Part shown: positions 33,812-41,298 of the stretch, piece by piece | Layout of the letters: each line of letters begins with the position of its first letter | Numbering within the stretch: the first letter of the stretch is position 1 | NCBI GenBank assembly: GCA_002314715.1 | Contig: DCGY01000018.1 | Coordinates: forward strand, 1 to 53,483 | Source of the DNA: Lachnospiraceae bacterium UBA1766 | Lineage (GTDB): Bacteria; Bacillota; Clostridia; Lachnospirales; Lachnospiraceae | Direction of reading: 5' to 3' | DNA length: 53,483 bases | Program-made: the position numbers and the translations under genes | Notes under the pieces: model-generated | Seen by the model: the letters and a program-made list of their open reading frames with translations, nothing else | Database searches by the model: none | Told to the model about the DNA's origin: nothing

Positions 33812-35242
33812 TTATTTCTGTTCCTTCTTATCGCTCTTTAAGGCAGTCACCTGGGTAGTCTCCACACCCTCGGTAGAATCCGGCTGGAACAAAATCTTTA
33901 AGGTCAAAAGCATGAGCTTAATATCCAGCCATACGGAATAATTTTCAATATAGGTCAAATCCAGCTTTAATTTATCGTAAGGAGAGGTGTTGTATTTTCC
34001 GTAAACCTGCGCAAATCCGGCAAGTCCGGCCTTTACCTTGGTACGATATACGAATTCCGGCATTTCCTCCACATACTGGGCGATAATCTGGGGACGTTCC
34101 GGTCTGGGACCGATAAAGGACATATCCCCTCTTAAAATATTGATCAACTGGGGAAGCTCATCGATACGAACCATGCGGATAAATTTGCCGATGGGCGTAA
34201 TACGGCTGTCATTTTTCTGCGCAAGTCTTGCGACTCCGTCCTTTTCCGCATCGGTGCGCATGCTTCGGAATTTCATGATTTCAAATTCCCGCATGTCTCT
34301 GGTACAACGCACCTGCTTGTACAGAACCGGACCCTTGTCATAAAGCTTAATCACAAGCGCGGTAATAAGCATAATGGGAGAGGTCAATACCAACAGGATA
34401 AACGCGCACACCACGTCGATGGTCCTCTTGATAAAGCGCTGTTCCATGGTAAGGCTGTACTCTCTGGTCAATAAAATAGGGGTATCAAATACATGCAACT
34501 CCTCCGCACCCAATAAAATCACATCCGTGATCTTTGGCATCATATACACGCGAATGGAATGCTCATAACAGTATTTTAACAGGGGTTTTCTTTCCTGATC
34601 GGTCATATCCCAAAGCACCACCGCATTGATTTGGCCGTTCTCGTAGTTCTCTTTGATTTTGCGGCTCAATTCCTCTACCCCAAGGCTCATGGGAAGCTCC
34701 ATGGTAACCTTGTACTTGTCTTTACGGCTGTTAAACTTGCCTTTGATTTCATCGGTGGGACGCTCTCCGTGAATCAGTAAAAGCTTTCTGGGTGGAAACA
34801 GCTTCCGATAGATCCGATTGGCAATACTGATATAAATAATCACTACCACCAGCTGCTCCAAAAACATGAAAACAAATACCTTGGGAACAAACAGCTGGAA
34901 CGCCATCATGGAAAGTTCCGCATAAATAATGATATCCGCAATCAGGGTTGCAAACACCTGTGAGAAAATAATTTCCACGTTTTTCAGATATCCCAGTCGC
35001 ATTCCGCCGTACATATTGGCCAGCAAAAGTAAGATAATTCCGTATATGGATACCTCAAGCACATGACCGTTCCAATAAAAATTACGAAGCGGCTCTACCA
35101 GACTGTATCGGAAGGTGGTTAACCAGTTATAGGTAAACACCCCAATTTCCAGAGCCAGACAAATGGCTACCAGTCCCAGATTAATCAGTCTCTTAAAGGA
35201 CTCCATTTTTCGCAGTTTATAATCATAGCTATTTTTACTCAT
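33812..35242 (-). CDS. Long initiating sugar-phosphate transferase (WbaP/CpsE-like polyprenyl glycosylphosphotransferase)
   Basis: 476 residues from ATG 35242 (GGAGGAAGAGCT upstream); the longer frame to 35359 lies inside the previous gene. N-terminal helices (~14-140), a soluble central domain beginning LLIHGERPTDE, a further helix, then the catalytic domain: CTRDMREFEIMKFRSMRTD, MVRIDELPQLINILRGDMS, IGPRPERPQI and KAGLAGFAQVYGKYNTSPY. It transfers a sugar 1-phosphate from UDP-sugar to undecaprenyl phosphate and starts the repeat unit. A second, shorter initiating enzyme is encoded at 22775. Confidence 0.93.
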   Translation of the reverse strand: MSKNSYDYKLRKMESFKRLINLGLVAICLALEIGVFTYNWLTTFRYSLVEPLRNFYWNGHVLEVSIYGIILLLLANMYGGMRLGYLKNVEIIFSQVFATLIADIIIYAELSMMAFQLFVPKVFVFMFLEQLVVVIIYISIANRIYRKLFPPRKLLLIHGERPTDEIKGKFNSRKDKYKVTMELPMSLGVEELSRKIKENYENGQINAVVLWDMTDQERKPLLKYCYEHSIRVYMMPKITDVILLGAEELHVFDTPILLTREYSLTMEQRFIKRTIDVVCAFILLVLTSPIMLITALVIKLYDKGPVLYKQVRCTRDMREFEIMKFRSMRTDAEKDGVARLAQKNDSRITPIGKFIRMVRIDELPQLINILRGDMSFIGPRPERPQIIAQYVEEMPEFVYRTKVKAGLAGFAQVYGKYNTSPYDKLKLDLTYIENYSVWLDIKLMLLTLKILFQPDSTEGVETTQVTALKSDKKEQK

Positions 35243-35262
35243 AGCTCTTCCTCCGTCCTGTG

Positions 35263-36018
35263 CTAAATTCTTCGTCTCACAGCATTCAATGCCCAAAAGC
35301 AAAAATGCCATGCACTGCTTACGATTCCCATACCCTCTGATTTTCGATACAAATTCCAAATTCTTCGCATAGCTTCCACCTTATTGGAAGAAAGGGTCTG
35401 GGCAGACCTTCTGTATTTTACCAGATTTTCATCCAGTCCGTAACCAACCACGCCGGTTCGAAGGATTTTCCACCAAAGAGCGGTATCCTCACTTTTGATT
35501 GCCGGAAAGGAAATCAGCTCCTTGGAAATCCGTGTGGTATCAAACATCACCGTAGTGGTAAAAATCGTGGTATTCTTTAATGCCTCCCGATAGGTAATGG
35601 TAGCGGGAACATGCACAACCGTTCCAAGTCCCACTCCGTTTTCATCCGCAAATTCATAACTCATAAACCCAAAGGCAACCTGCTTTTCTTCCATAAAGGC
35701 AACCTGCTTTTGAAGTTTCTCCGGAAGCCAAAAATCATCCGCATCCAAAAAAGCCAAAAAACGACCACTTGCCATAGAAATTCCGGCATTTCTCGCCTTG
35801 GCGGCACCTGCATTTTGGGGCTGACGAATCAGTCGAATCCGGGTATCCCCGGTCTCTTCCAAGTATTTTTCAATTACAGACACGGTTCCGTCCTTGCTTT
35901 GATCCTCCACCAGGAGAAGCTCCCATTCCGAATAGGTCTGGGCCCGGACACAGTCCATGGTCTGCGCAATAAATTTTTCCGCATTATACACCGGTACTAC
36001 GATGCTAACCAATTCCAT
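35263..36018 (-). CDS. Family 2 glycosyltransferase
   Basis: 251 residues. I place the start at ATG 36018 (GAGAG 5 bases upstream) because the longer frame begins with TTG at 36042 and has no ribosome site. SIVVPVYNAEKFIAQTMDCV, LLVEDQSKDGT, GAAKARNAGISMASG and FLDADDFWLPEKL are classical GT2 blocks of teichoic-acid and capsule enzymes. It ends 20 bp before the initiating transferase gene. Confidence 0.92.
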   Translation of the reverse strand: MELVSIVVPVYNAEKFIAQTMDCVRAQTYSEWELLLVEDQSKDGTVSVIEKYLEETGDTRIRLIRQPQNAGAAKARNAGISMASGRFLAFLDADDFWLPEKLQKQVAFMEEKQVAFGFMSYEFADENGVGLGTVVHVPATITYREALKNTTIFTTTVMFDTTRISKELISFPAIKSEDTALWWKILRTGVVGYGLDENLVKYRRSAQTLSSNKVEAMRRIWNLYRKSEGMGIVSSAWHFCFWALNAVRRRI

Positions 36019-36067
36019 ACAATCTCTCGCATTTCTGTTCAAAAATCAGTAATCTCTTCGGTAAGAC

Positions 36068-36898
36068 TCATCCTACCGGGCGGCCAAGTTCCAGCAAAAT
36101 ATAGCTTTCGGTATTCCCGGAATTCACCACGGATGCGGCCAAGTCATGACAAAGGGTCTCCACCGTCTCCTCCGGTAAGTTTCCCGGAAGTATTGCATAA
36201 TCAACTCCCTGTCGGATTAACCAGGAAGACCGGTCAAATTCCGGCAATAGGTTTTGCATCAAAAGTTCTACGTCCTGGGCCTTTTCCATCCATTCGTAGC
36301 ATTCCACAGCCTCTTTGGGATATTCCTCATAAGATAAACCGTTTAAATCCGTCTGCCATAAATCCCTGCCGTAAAGAAGTTGAATATCCGGCCGAAGGAC
36401 TCTGGCATTTTCCATCACGGTAGAGGTACCCCAAATCATGGCATTTTCATCGATTTGAGTCAGCACCTCTTCCAACTCCTTTTTCTCCTGCTGCCTGTCC
36501 TGAACCGTTACACCGGACACACCGAAGCGACTGCCTGCAACCGCCAAAAGTATGAGCAAAATAAGCACTCCAATCTTTTGGGACTGCTTGATTCGCCTGC
36601 TGTCCCAAAGATTTTCCAACAGTACCGCCGCGCCGTAGGCAGTCACCGCAGTCACCGGAACCAGACAAAGAATCATCCGATAATCATAAAAGGCCGTCTG
36701 ATACAACATAAAGAAAACAGCAGTGGGCGGAAAAGCACAAAGCAGAAATATCACACTGCTATAGGTCAGCAGAGTTTTTTGTTCTTCCCATCTTCCCCGA
36801 ATCCAAAGCAAAAAGAGCACCAGCAGGAAGAAGAAAATCAATTTTCCGGAGCCCATATACTCACGGAATCCATGGTAAGCAAAATGGAGATAATTCAT
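36068..36898 (-). CDS. Membrane protein of the polysaccharide cluster, second of a coupled pair
   Basis: 276 residues with about four hydrophobic segments in the first 155 (KLIFFFLLVLFLLWI, TAVFFMLYQTAFYDYRMIL, IGVLILLILLAVAG) and a soluble C-terminal domain (~160-276). Its ATG overlaps the upstream stop as ATGA, so the two proteins are probably partners or the halves of what is one protein elsewhere. The pair looks like the large multi-helix proteins of unknown function (DUF6077-like) common in Lachnospiraceae glycan clusters, similar in plan to GT-C lipid-linked-sugar transferases. That similarity is by hydropathy only, and I could not identify catalytic residues. Confidence 0.6.
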   Translation of the reverse strand: MNYLHFAYHGFREYMGSGKLIFFFLLVLFLLWIRGRWEEQKTLLTYSSVIFLLCAFPPTAVFFMLYQTAFYDYRMILCLVPVTAVTAYGAAVLLENLWDSRRIKQSQKIGVLILLILLAVAGSRFGVSGVTVQDRQQEKKELEEVLTQIDENAMIWGTSTVMENARVLRPDIQLLYGRDLWQTDLNGLSYEEYPKEAVECYEWMEKAQDVELLMQNLLPEFDRSSWLIRQGVDYAILPGNLPEETVETLCHDLAASVVNSGNTESYILLELGRPVG

Positions 36899-37899
36899 GA
36901 TTCATTTCCCTCCTTTTTGCGCAAAACAGGGTACAAATACCAAAGTACCCAGTAGGTCAGATACAACCCGATTCCCACCAGAAGGCAAAGTCCCGCTCCG
37001 TAGAGGGTCCAAACCATGCAAGCCTCCGTAATCACACACAAAAGCATCAGAATTCTTCTTTCTCGGAAAAAAGAAGAAAGCAGAATAGGCAATAACACCG
37101 TATTTCGTATGGTAAGACCCCGATATCCGGCGTAGAAAAGACCAAAACCGTCCATATTGTCAAAATAGGTTCCCAATCCAAATAAGATGGCTACCGTCAA
37201 TAGGAAAATCGCTTTCTTTCGATGGTCCTTCGGAAACAATGCACCGGCCAAGCTATAATAAGCCAGAAACGCCAAAAACATAACCGCAGTAGGAATCATT
37301 CGGTTCACCACAAGCTCCGTGGTAAGACCGAAAATCCTGCACAGACATCCGTAAAAGGACGGCAGACACAAAATCTGCAGGCGCATGGGAATTCCCTGTG
37401 TATAAGGCATGCCGGTTAAGGGATTTACGGCATGAATCTGATCGGTGTGCAGAAATGTGGCTACCGTTTCCGGCGTCACATCCCCTTTCGAGTACCCATA
37501 ATCTCCCAGCCATAGCATAAGAAGCATGGTAAACATCAAAAGACCGGTTCCGATCCAAATCAGACGCACTTCACCGAAAGCCTGTCTGTCAAACACCGGT
37601 TTTTTCTCCTTTTGACCACGGTGAAAAATCCACCGGGCAAACAGGAACAAACAACACAAAAAGAGGACGCTTAAATTCAGCGCCTCAAACAAAAAAACAC
37701 AATCAGAAAAAGACCGCCTAAGAAACATCGTACCCAAATGCGATGCTTCCGCCAGTCCAATAAAAATCATCCACCCGGTGAGAAGATAATCTCCCCAGAA
37801 AAAATCTACTTCCTTTCGCCTGCCGTAAAAAATCGTACAGACACTTTTTCCATAAAGCCAGGGGATTATGATGAATGCTAAACCTAACAATACAATCAT
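36895..37899 (-). CDS. Multi-helix membrane protein, first of a coupled pair
   Basis: 334 residues with about nine hydrophobic helices. The N-terminus IVLLGLAFIIIPWLYG and the loop HTDQIHAVNPLTGMPYT between the fifth and sixth helices may be functional, as in GT-C-type enzymes with an acidic loop. I do not recognise the family with confidence. ATG 37899 follows AGGAAAT. It is the first gene of the cluster downstream of the regulator at 37991, 91 bp away, and overlaps the next gene by 4 bases. A frame split of one ancestral protein is possible. Confidence 0.6.
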   Translation of the reverse strand: MIVLLGLAFIIIPWLYGKSVCTIFYGRRKEVDFFWGDYLLTGWMIFIGLAEASHLGTMFLRRSFSDCVFLFEALNLSVLFLCCLFLFARWIFHRGQKEKKPVFDRQAFGEVRLIWIGTGLLMFTMLLMLWLGDYGYSKGDVTPETVATFLHTDQIHAVNPLTGMPYTQGIPMRLQILCLPSFYGCLCRIFGLTTELVVNRMIPTAVMFLAFLAYYSLAGALFPKDHRKKAIFLLTVAILFGLGTYFDNMDGFGLFYAGYRGLTIRNTVLLPILLSSFFRERRILMLLCVITEACMVWTLYGAGLCLLVGIGLYLTYWVLWYLYPVLRKKEGNES

Positions 37900-37937
37900 A
37901 TTTCCTGCTCCTAAATCCGGAACCTAAAATAGAATCC

Positions 37938-37953
37938 GTTGCAATAAAGGACC
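37938..37953. repeat. Inverted repeat, right-hand partner of 38392-38407
   Basis: GTTGCAATAAAGGACC on the plus strand, the perfect reverse complement of 38392-38407. The pair flanks the Spo0A-like gene. It lies 38 bp past that gene's stop. Confidence 0.85.
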
Positions 37954-37990
37954 TTTTTACACAATAAGTCAGTAACTGCTCTTCCACGAT

Positions 37991-38368
37991 TTACATTGAC
38001 TTTATATCCAGTCGAACCTTGTCCGCGATTCGTGCGATATATTCACTGTTGGTGGGTCGATTTTTTCCCGATGCCTGAGAATAACCAAACATATTTTCAA
38101 ATGTGTCGGTATTTCCGCGAACCCAGGACACCTCAATTGCGTTTCGAATCGCCCGTTCCACCTTCTGATCGGTCGTTCTGAAATGTCTGGCAACCGTTGG
38201 ATACAAAAGCTTTGTTACGCTGCCCACAACCTCCATGTCTCTGCCTGACAAGAGGATGGCATCCCGTAAATACTGATATCCTTTCAGATGCGCCGGCACT
38301 CCGATATCCAGCATAATTTTCGTTATATAGATTTCCAAGTCACTGTCTTTTACAGTTGCAATTTCCAT
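37991..38368 (-). CDS. Stand-alone Spo0A C-terminal DNA-binding domain protein
   Basis: 125 residues that align along their whole length with the effector domain of Spo0A: IGVPAHLKGYQYLRDAI, VTKLLYPTVARHF, the recognition-helix stretch KVERAIRNAIEVSW, RPTNSEYIARIADKVRL. The receiver domain is absent, so phosphorylation cannot control it in the usual way. It should bind 0A boxes (TGNCGAA). ATG 38368 has GGGGG 7 bases upstream. It stands between a glycosyltransferase gene and the polysaccharide run, with a candidate 0A box upstream (38465-38472), an inverted repeat on both sides and a hairpin across its start. The most likely role is regulation of the neighbouring surface genes; this is inferred from position. 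Confidence 0.93.
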   Translation of the reverse strand: MEIATVKDSDLEIYITKIMLDIGVPAHLKGYQYLRDAILLSGRDMEVVGSVTKLLYPTVARHFRTTDQKVERAIRNAIEVSWVRGNTDTFENMFGYSQASGKNRPTNSEYIARIADKVRLDIKSM

Positions 38369-38417
38369 TATTGTACCCCCTGATATGAGTTGGTCCTTTA
38401 TTGCAACTGCTAAAAGA
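38346..38417 (-). promoter_or_regulatory. Hairpin spanning leader and start codon of the Spo0A-like gene
   Basis: Arms 38400-38417 and 38346-38362 pair over 17 positions with one bulged base. The 37-base loop contains the GGGGG ribosome site and the ATG. In the mRNA the first codons (ATT GCA ACT GTA AAA) form the 3' arm. This may control translation, or be a dyad operator. Confidence 0.6.
38392..38407. repeat. Inverted repeat, left-hand partner of 37938-37953
   Basis: GGTCCTTTATTGCAAC on the plus strand. With its partner it bounds a 470-bp segment that contains only the Spo0A-like gene. It overlaps the 5' arm of the leader hairpin. Confidence 0.85.
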
Positions 38418-38446
38418 ATAGTAACATAAGTTCTCTTTATTGAAAA
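38418..38446 (-). promoter_or_regulatory. Candidate promoter of the Spo0A-like gene
   Basis: TTTTCA, 17-base spacer, TACTAT on the minus strand. Transcription would start close to the first base of the hairpin arm. It is a moderate match only and lies outside the 16-bp inverted-repeat segment. Confidence 0.45.
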
Positions 38447-38464
38447 GAAGTTTTCATCGCGTAA

Positions 38465-38472
38465 TTCGACAA
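38465..38472 (-). promoter_or_regulatory. Candidate 0A box
   Basis: The minus strand reads ATTGTCGAATT, matching the Spo0A site core TGTCGAA. It lies directly after the stop of the glycosyltransferase gene and about 20 bp upstream of the candidate -35 at 38441-38446. Possible autoregulation. Confidence 0.4.
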
Positions 38473-39402
38473 TCAGAGCTCCTCACGAACCAGATAAATC
38501 GGTCTTCTCTTGACCTCCATATAGGTCTTGGCCAAATACTGACCCAAAATTCCGGTACAAAAAAACTGAACGCCGCTGGTTAACAGAATAATGCAAACCA
38601 AAGAAGGCCATCCGGAAACAGGATCTCCGAAAATCAGTTTTCTGACAATGATAAACACAATCATAAGAAACGCCAGGACGCAGAAAAACACACCCATCAT
38701 GGATGCCAGCATCAAAGGGGCGGTGGAAAACGCAGTAATACCGTCCAGGGAATACAAAAACAGCTTCCAGAAATTCCACTTGGTCTCACCCTTGGCGCGC
38801 TCCACATTTTCAAATTCAATCCATTTGGTACGAAATCCTACCCAGCCGAAAATACCCTTGGTAAATCGATTGTACTCGGTCATGGACAAAATCGCGTCTA
38901 CCATCTGGCGGGTCATCAGACGATAATCTCTGGCTCCGTCCATAATCTCCGTCTTGGAAATTTTCTTCATGATGCGGTAGAACATTCTGGCGAAAAAGCT
39001 TCGAATGGGAGGCTCTCCCTTTCTGGAAACACGTCTGGTGGCTACGGAATCGTATCCGTTTTTGATATATCCAAACATTTCCGGGAGCAAAGAAGGGGGA
39101 TCCTGCAAATCCACATCCATGGTCACGATATAATCGCCCTTTGCCTTTTCAAAGCCGGCATACATGGCTGCTTCTTTTCCAAAATTTCTGGAAAAAGATA
39201 CCAGGTGTACTCTTTCGTCCTCTGAAATCAATTTTTTTACTTCCGCTACCGTGCCGTCCTTGGAACCGTCATCAATATAAATCAATTCCATTTCCACGTT
39301 CTGGCTTTGGAAATACTCTGTATTTTTCATCAGCTCCCGATAAAAAAGAGCCACGCTTTCTTCCTCATTGTAGCAGGGACAAATCACACTTAAAAGACTC
39401 AT
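38473..39402 (-). CDS. Membrane-anchored family 2 glycosyltransferase (GtrB/DPM1-like)
   Basis: 309 residues from ATG 39402 (AAGGAG 9 bases upstream); a TTG two codons earlier is too close to that site. GT2 core: LSVICPCYNEEESVALFYREL, LIYIDDGSKDGT, FSRNFGKEAAMYAGFEKA, TMDVDLQDPPSLLPEM. Two C-terminal helices (~230-255, ~265-290) match GtrB/Dpm1-type polyprenyl-phosphate hexose synthases. It should load glucose or a similar sugar on undecaprenyl phosphate for use outside the membrane, for example by a GT-C protein such as the pair at 36068-37899. It has its own promoter at 39438-39466. Confidence 0.92.
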   Translation of the reverse strand: MSLLSVICPCYNEEESVALFYRELMKNTEYFQSQNVEMELIYIDDGSKDGTVAEVKKLISEDERVHLVSFSRNFGKEAAMYAGFEKAKGDYIVTMDVDLQDPPSLLPEMFGYIKNGYDSVATRRVSRKGEPPIRSFFARMFYRIMKKISKTEIMDGARDYRLMTRQMVDAILSMTEYNRFTKGIFGWVGFRTKWIEFENVERAKGETKWNFWKLFLYSLDGITAFSTAPLMLASMMGVFFCVLAFLMIVFIIVRKLIFGDPVSGWPSLVCIILLTSGVQFFCTGILGQYLAKTYMEVKRRPIYLVREEL

Positions 39403-39437
39403 TTCCAAATCTCCTTGCCAATAAATTGATACATAAT

Positions 39438-39466
39438 AGTATACTATTTGGGAATAATCTTATCAA
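39438..39466 (-). promoter_or_regulatory. Promoter of the GtrB-like gene
   Basis: TTGATA, 17-base spacer, TATACT on the minus strand, 36 bases before ATG 39402. It is a strong sigma-A match and the best candidate for the head of the polysaccharide transcription run. Confidence 0.7.
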
Positions 39467-39480
39467 GCCCAAAAACCGAA

Positions 39481-39509
39481 TAGACTTTTTGCCGAAACTG
39501 CGATATACT
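39481..39509 (+). promoter_or_regulatory. Candidate promoter of the DUF212 gene
   Basis: TAGACT, 17-base spacer, TATACT on the plus strand, 50-56 bases before the start. It is divergent from the promoter at 39438-39466. Confidence 0.5.
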
Positions 39510-39517
39510 GTAGTGAA

Positions 39518-39544
39518 GAAGGCGGTACAATGCCTTCATTTTTT
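39518..39544 (+). terminator. Possible attenuator in the DUF212 leader
   Basis: GAAGGC...GCCTTC (6-bp arms, 8-base loop) followed by ATTTTTT, between the candidate promoter and the ribosome site. Short stem, so only a weak call. Confidence 0.35.
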
Positions 39545-39558
39545 CACACAAGGAGTCT

Positions 39559-40026
39559 ATGAGCATGAGCTCGTTTGAACAATTTACAGGAAATACCGTG
39601 TTTTTCGCAGCGGCCAGCGGATGGTTGGTTGCACAGATTCTGAAAACTATATTGCATATGGCTTTTTCCAAGAAATTCGTAGCAGAACGATTGATCGGAA
39701 GCGGAGGAATGCCCAGCAGCCATGCGGCTACCGTATGCGCCCTGGCTACCGCAGCCAATATTTGCTACGGACCCGGCAGCTTTGAATTTGCCATTTCTCT
39801 GATTCTTGCACTGATTGTAATGTATGATGCAATGGGTGTCCGCCGAGAAACCGGCATCCAGGCAAAGCTTCTGAACGAAATGGTGGAAATCTTTGCTGAG
39901 ATGGGAAAAGCGGAAATTTCCGGCGAACAGAAATTAAAGGAATTCGTCGGACACACCCCTTTTCAGGTGCTGATGGGTGCAATTTTAGGTATCGGAATCG
40001 GTATATTTGTCTGCAGCCTCCACTAA
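39559..40026 (+). CDS. DUF212/YuiD-like membrane protein (divergent PAP2 family)
   Basis: 155 residues. Membrane helices at ~12-32, 55-75, 78-95 and 132-153, with GSGGMPSSHAATVCALAT and MYDAMGVRRETG. These are the conserved blocks of the DUF212 family, distantly related to vanadium haloperoxidase/PAP2 acid phosphatases (SxxSH). The function is unproven; related folds handle polyprenyl or phosphatidyl phosphates. An ATG at 39565 is an equally good start, because GGAG lies 3 bases before the first and 9 before the second. It is transcribed with the DUF3048 gene 25 bp downstream. Confidence 0.85.
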   Translation: MSMSSFEQFTGNTVFFAAASGWLVAQILKTILHMAFSKKFVAERLIGSGGMPSSHAATVCALATAANICYGPGSFEFAISLILALIVMYDAMGVRRETGIQAKLLNEMVEIFAEMGKAEISGEQKLKEFVGHTPFQVLMGAILGIGIGIFVCSLH

Positions 40027-40051
40027 GCGCCTTTTGAAAGAGAGGTTTTGA

Positions 40052-41197
40052 ATGAATACGAAAAAATGGTTGCCGGTACTTGTTGCCGGCATTTTCTTTT
40101 TAAGTACATGTTCTCTTCCGGGAATTCCGGACTCGGAAAATCCCGGTCCGATTCTCCCCGAAACGGAAAGTTATACAGACGAAACTGCCCAGCAGAGCAG
40201 CAAATCAGAGTGGATTCCCGGGGTGGAGACCGTAGAAACGCCTCCCGCCGAGGGCTTGGTCCAAAGTCGTCTGACCAACGAATGGATTGACGAAAACCGG
40301 GCCAAAAAAAGGCCCATTGCGGTAATGATTCCCAATCAAAGTGTGGCTCTCCCCCAATACGGCCTGTCCAATGCAAGCGTTTTGTATGAAGCCTCCGTGG
40401 AAGGAAAAATGACTCGTCTGCTGGCTATTATAGATGACTGGGAAAATCTGGAAAAAATCGGAAATGTTCGTTCTCTTCGGTCCTATTTCGCCGAATGGGC
40501 ATTTGAGTGGGATGCGGTTCTGATTCATTATGGCGGTCCCTATATGATAGACGAGGTTATTTCCAGGCCACATGCCCAGACCATAAACGGCACCACCTAT
40601 GATTCCGCATATTATCGGAGTGAAGACCGGGTATCCCCCCATAATGCCTTTACGACCGGGGAATTGATTTTGAATGCCATGAATGATTTGGGCTACAGCC
40701 GGGAGGAACGCGGCATGCTGGAAAAGAACCACTTTCATTTCGCCTCTGCCAGTCAACCCAATACCCTGGACCAATACGGAGACAAGGCTGTCAGCGCTTC
40801 CCTTATTGATATGACCGGGGCCTATCCTCTCACCCGATGTTATTTTGAATATAACGAGGAGGATGGCCTTTATTACCGAAGCCAGCATCTATCCGGCGCT
40901 GACGATGGTCCTCACGTGGACGGATTGACCGGCAAGCAGCTGACCTTCACCAATGTATTGGTTCAATACACCAAGCAGACCGACATTGGAAACGGATATC
41001 TGGAAATCGACTGTATTGATTCCAATCAGGAGGGCTGGTTTTTCACAAGAGGAAAAGGAATCCATGTCACCTGGGAAAAGGGGTCCGATTTAGGTGCTAC
41101 CCGTTTCTATGATGACAATGGCTATGAGGTAGCACTAAACACCGGAAAAACCATGATTTGTATTATCGAAAACGGAGATGTATTCTCCTATAAATAG
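40052..41197 (+). CDS. DUF3048 lipoprotein (YerB-like)
   Basis: 381 residues. The N-terminus has a signal with FFLSTCSLPG; the Cys at ~20 fits a lipobox although Thr at -1 is unusual. A disordered acidic linker follows to ~75, then RPIAVMIPNQSVALPQYGLSNA, YEASVEGKMTRLLAI, NVRSLRSYFAEWAFEWDAVL, IHYGG and later GATRFYDDNGYEVALNTGKT and a final ENGDV. This is the DUF3048 family as in Bacillus YerB, a cell-surface lipoprotein of unknown activity. The ribosome site GAGAGG precedes ATG 40052. It is followed by a bidirectional terminator. Confidence 0.88.
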   Translation: MNTKKWLPVLVAGIFFLSTCSLPGIPDSENPGPILPETESYTDETAQQSSKSEWIPGVETVETPPAEGLVQSRLTNEWIDENRAKKRPIAVMIPNQSVALPQYGLSNASVLYEASVEGKMTRLLAIIDDWENLEKIGNVRSLRSYFAEWAFEWDAVLIHYGGPYMIDEVISRPHAQTINGTTYDSAYYRSEDRVSPHNAFTTGELILNAMNDLGYSREERGMLEKNHFHFASASQPNTLDQYGDKAVSASLIDMTGAYPLTRCYFEYNEEDGLYYRSQHLSGADDGPHVDGLTGKQLTFTNVLVQYTKQTDIGNGYLEIDCIDSNQEGWFFTRGKGIHVTWEKGSDLGATRFYDDNGYEVALNTGKTMICIIENGDVFSYK

Positions 41198-41242
41198 AAG
41201 ATCAAATGACGCAATCAAAAAGGTCAAGTGTATTTTCAACTC

Positions 41243-41275
41243 AAAAATGCCCTCTGCTTCGCAGGGGGCATTTTT
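41243..41275. terminator. Bidirectional terminator between the DUF3048 gene and leuA
   Basis: AAAAATGCCCTCTGC-TTC-GCAGGGGGCATTTTT: a 10-bp GC-rich stem with an A-run on one side and a T-run on the other, between convergent genes. Confidence 0.9.
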
Positions 41276-41298
41276 ATCGTATACGCTGTCTATCAAAT

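Noticed and set aside
39518..39544. Riboswitch upstream of the DUF212 gene
   Set aside because: Only a 6-bp stem with a T-run is present; there is no conserved aptamer-like structure in 50 bases of leader.
40205..40888. 227-codon minus-strand open frame
   Set aside because: Antisense to the DUF3048 lipoprotein, which has family motifs along its whole length.
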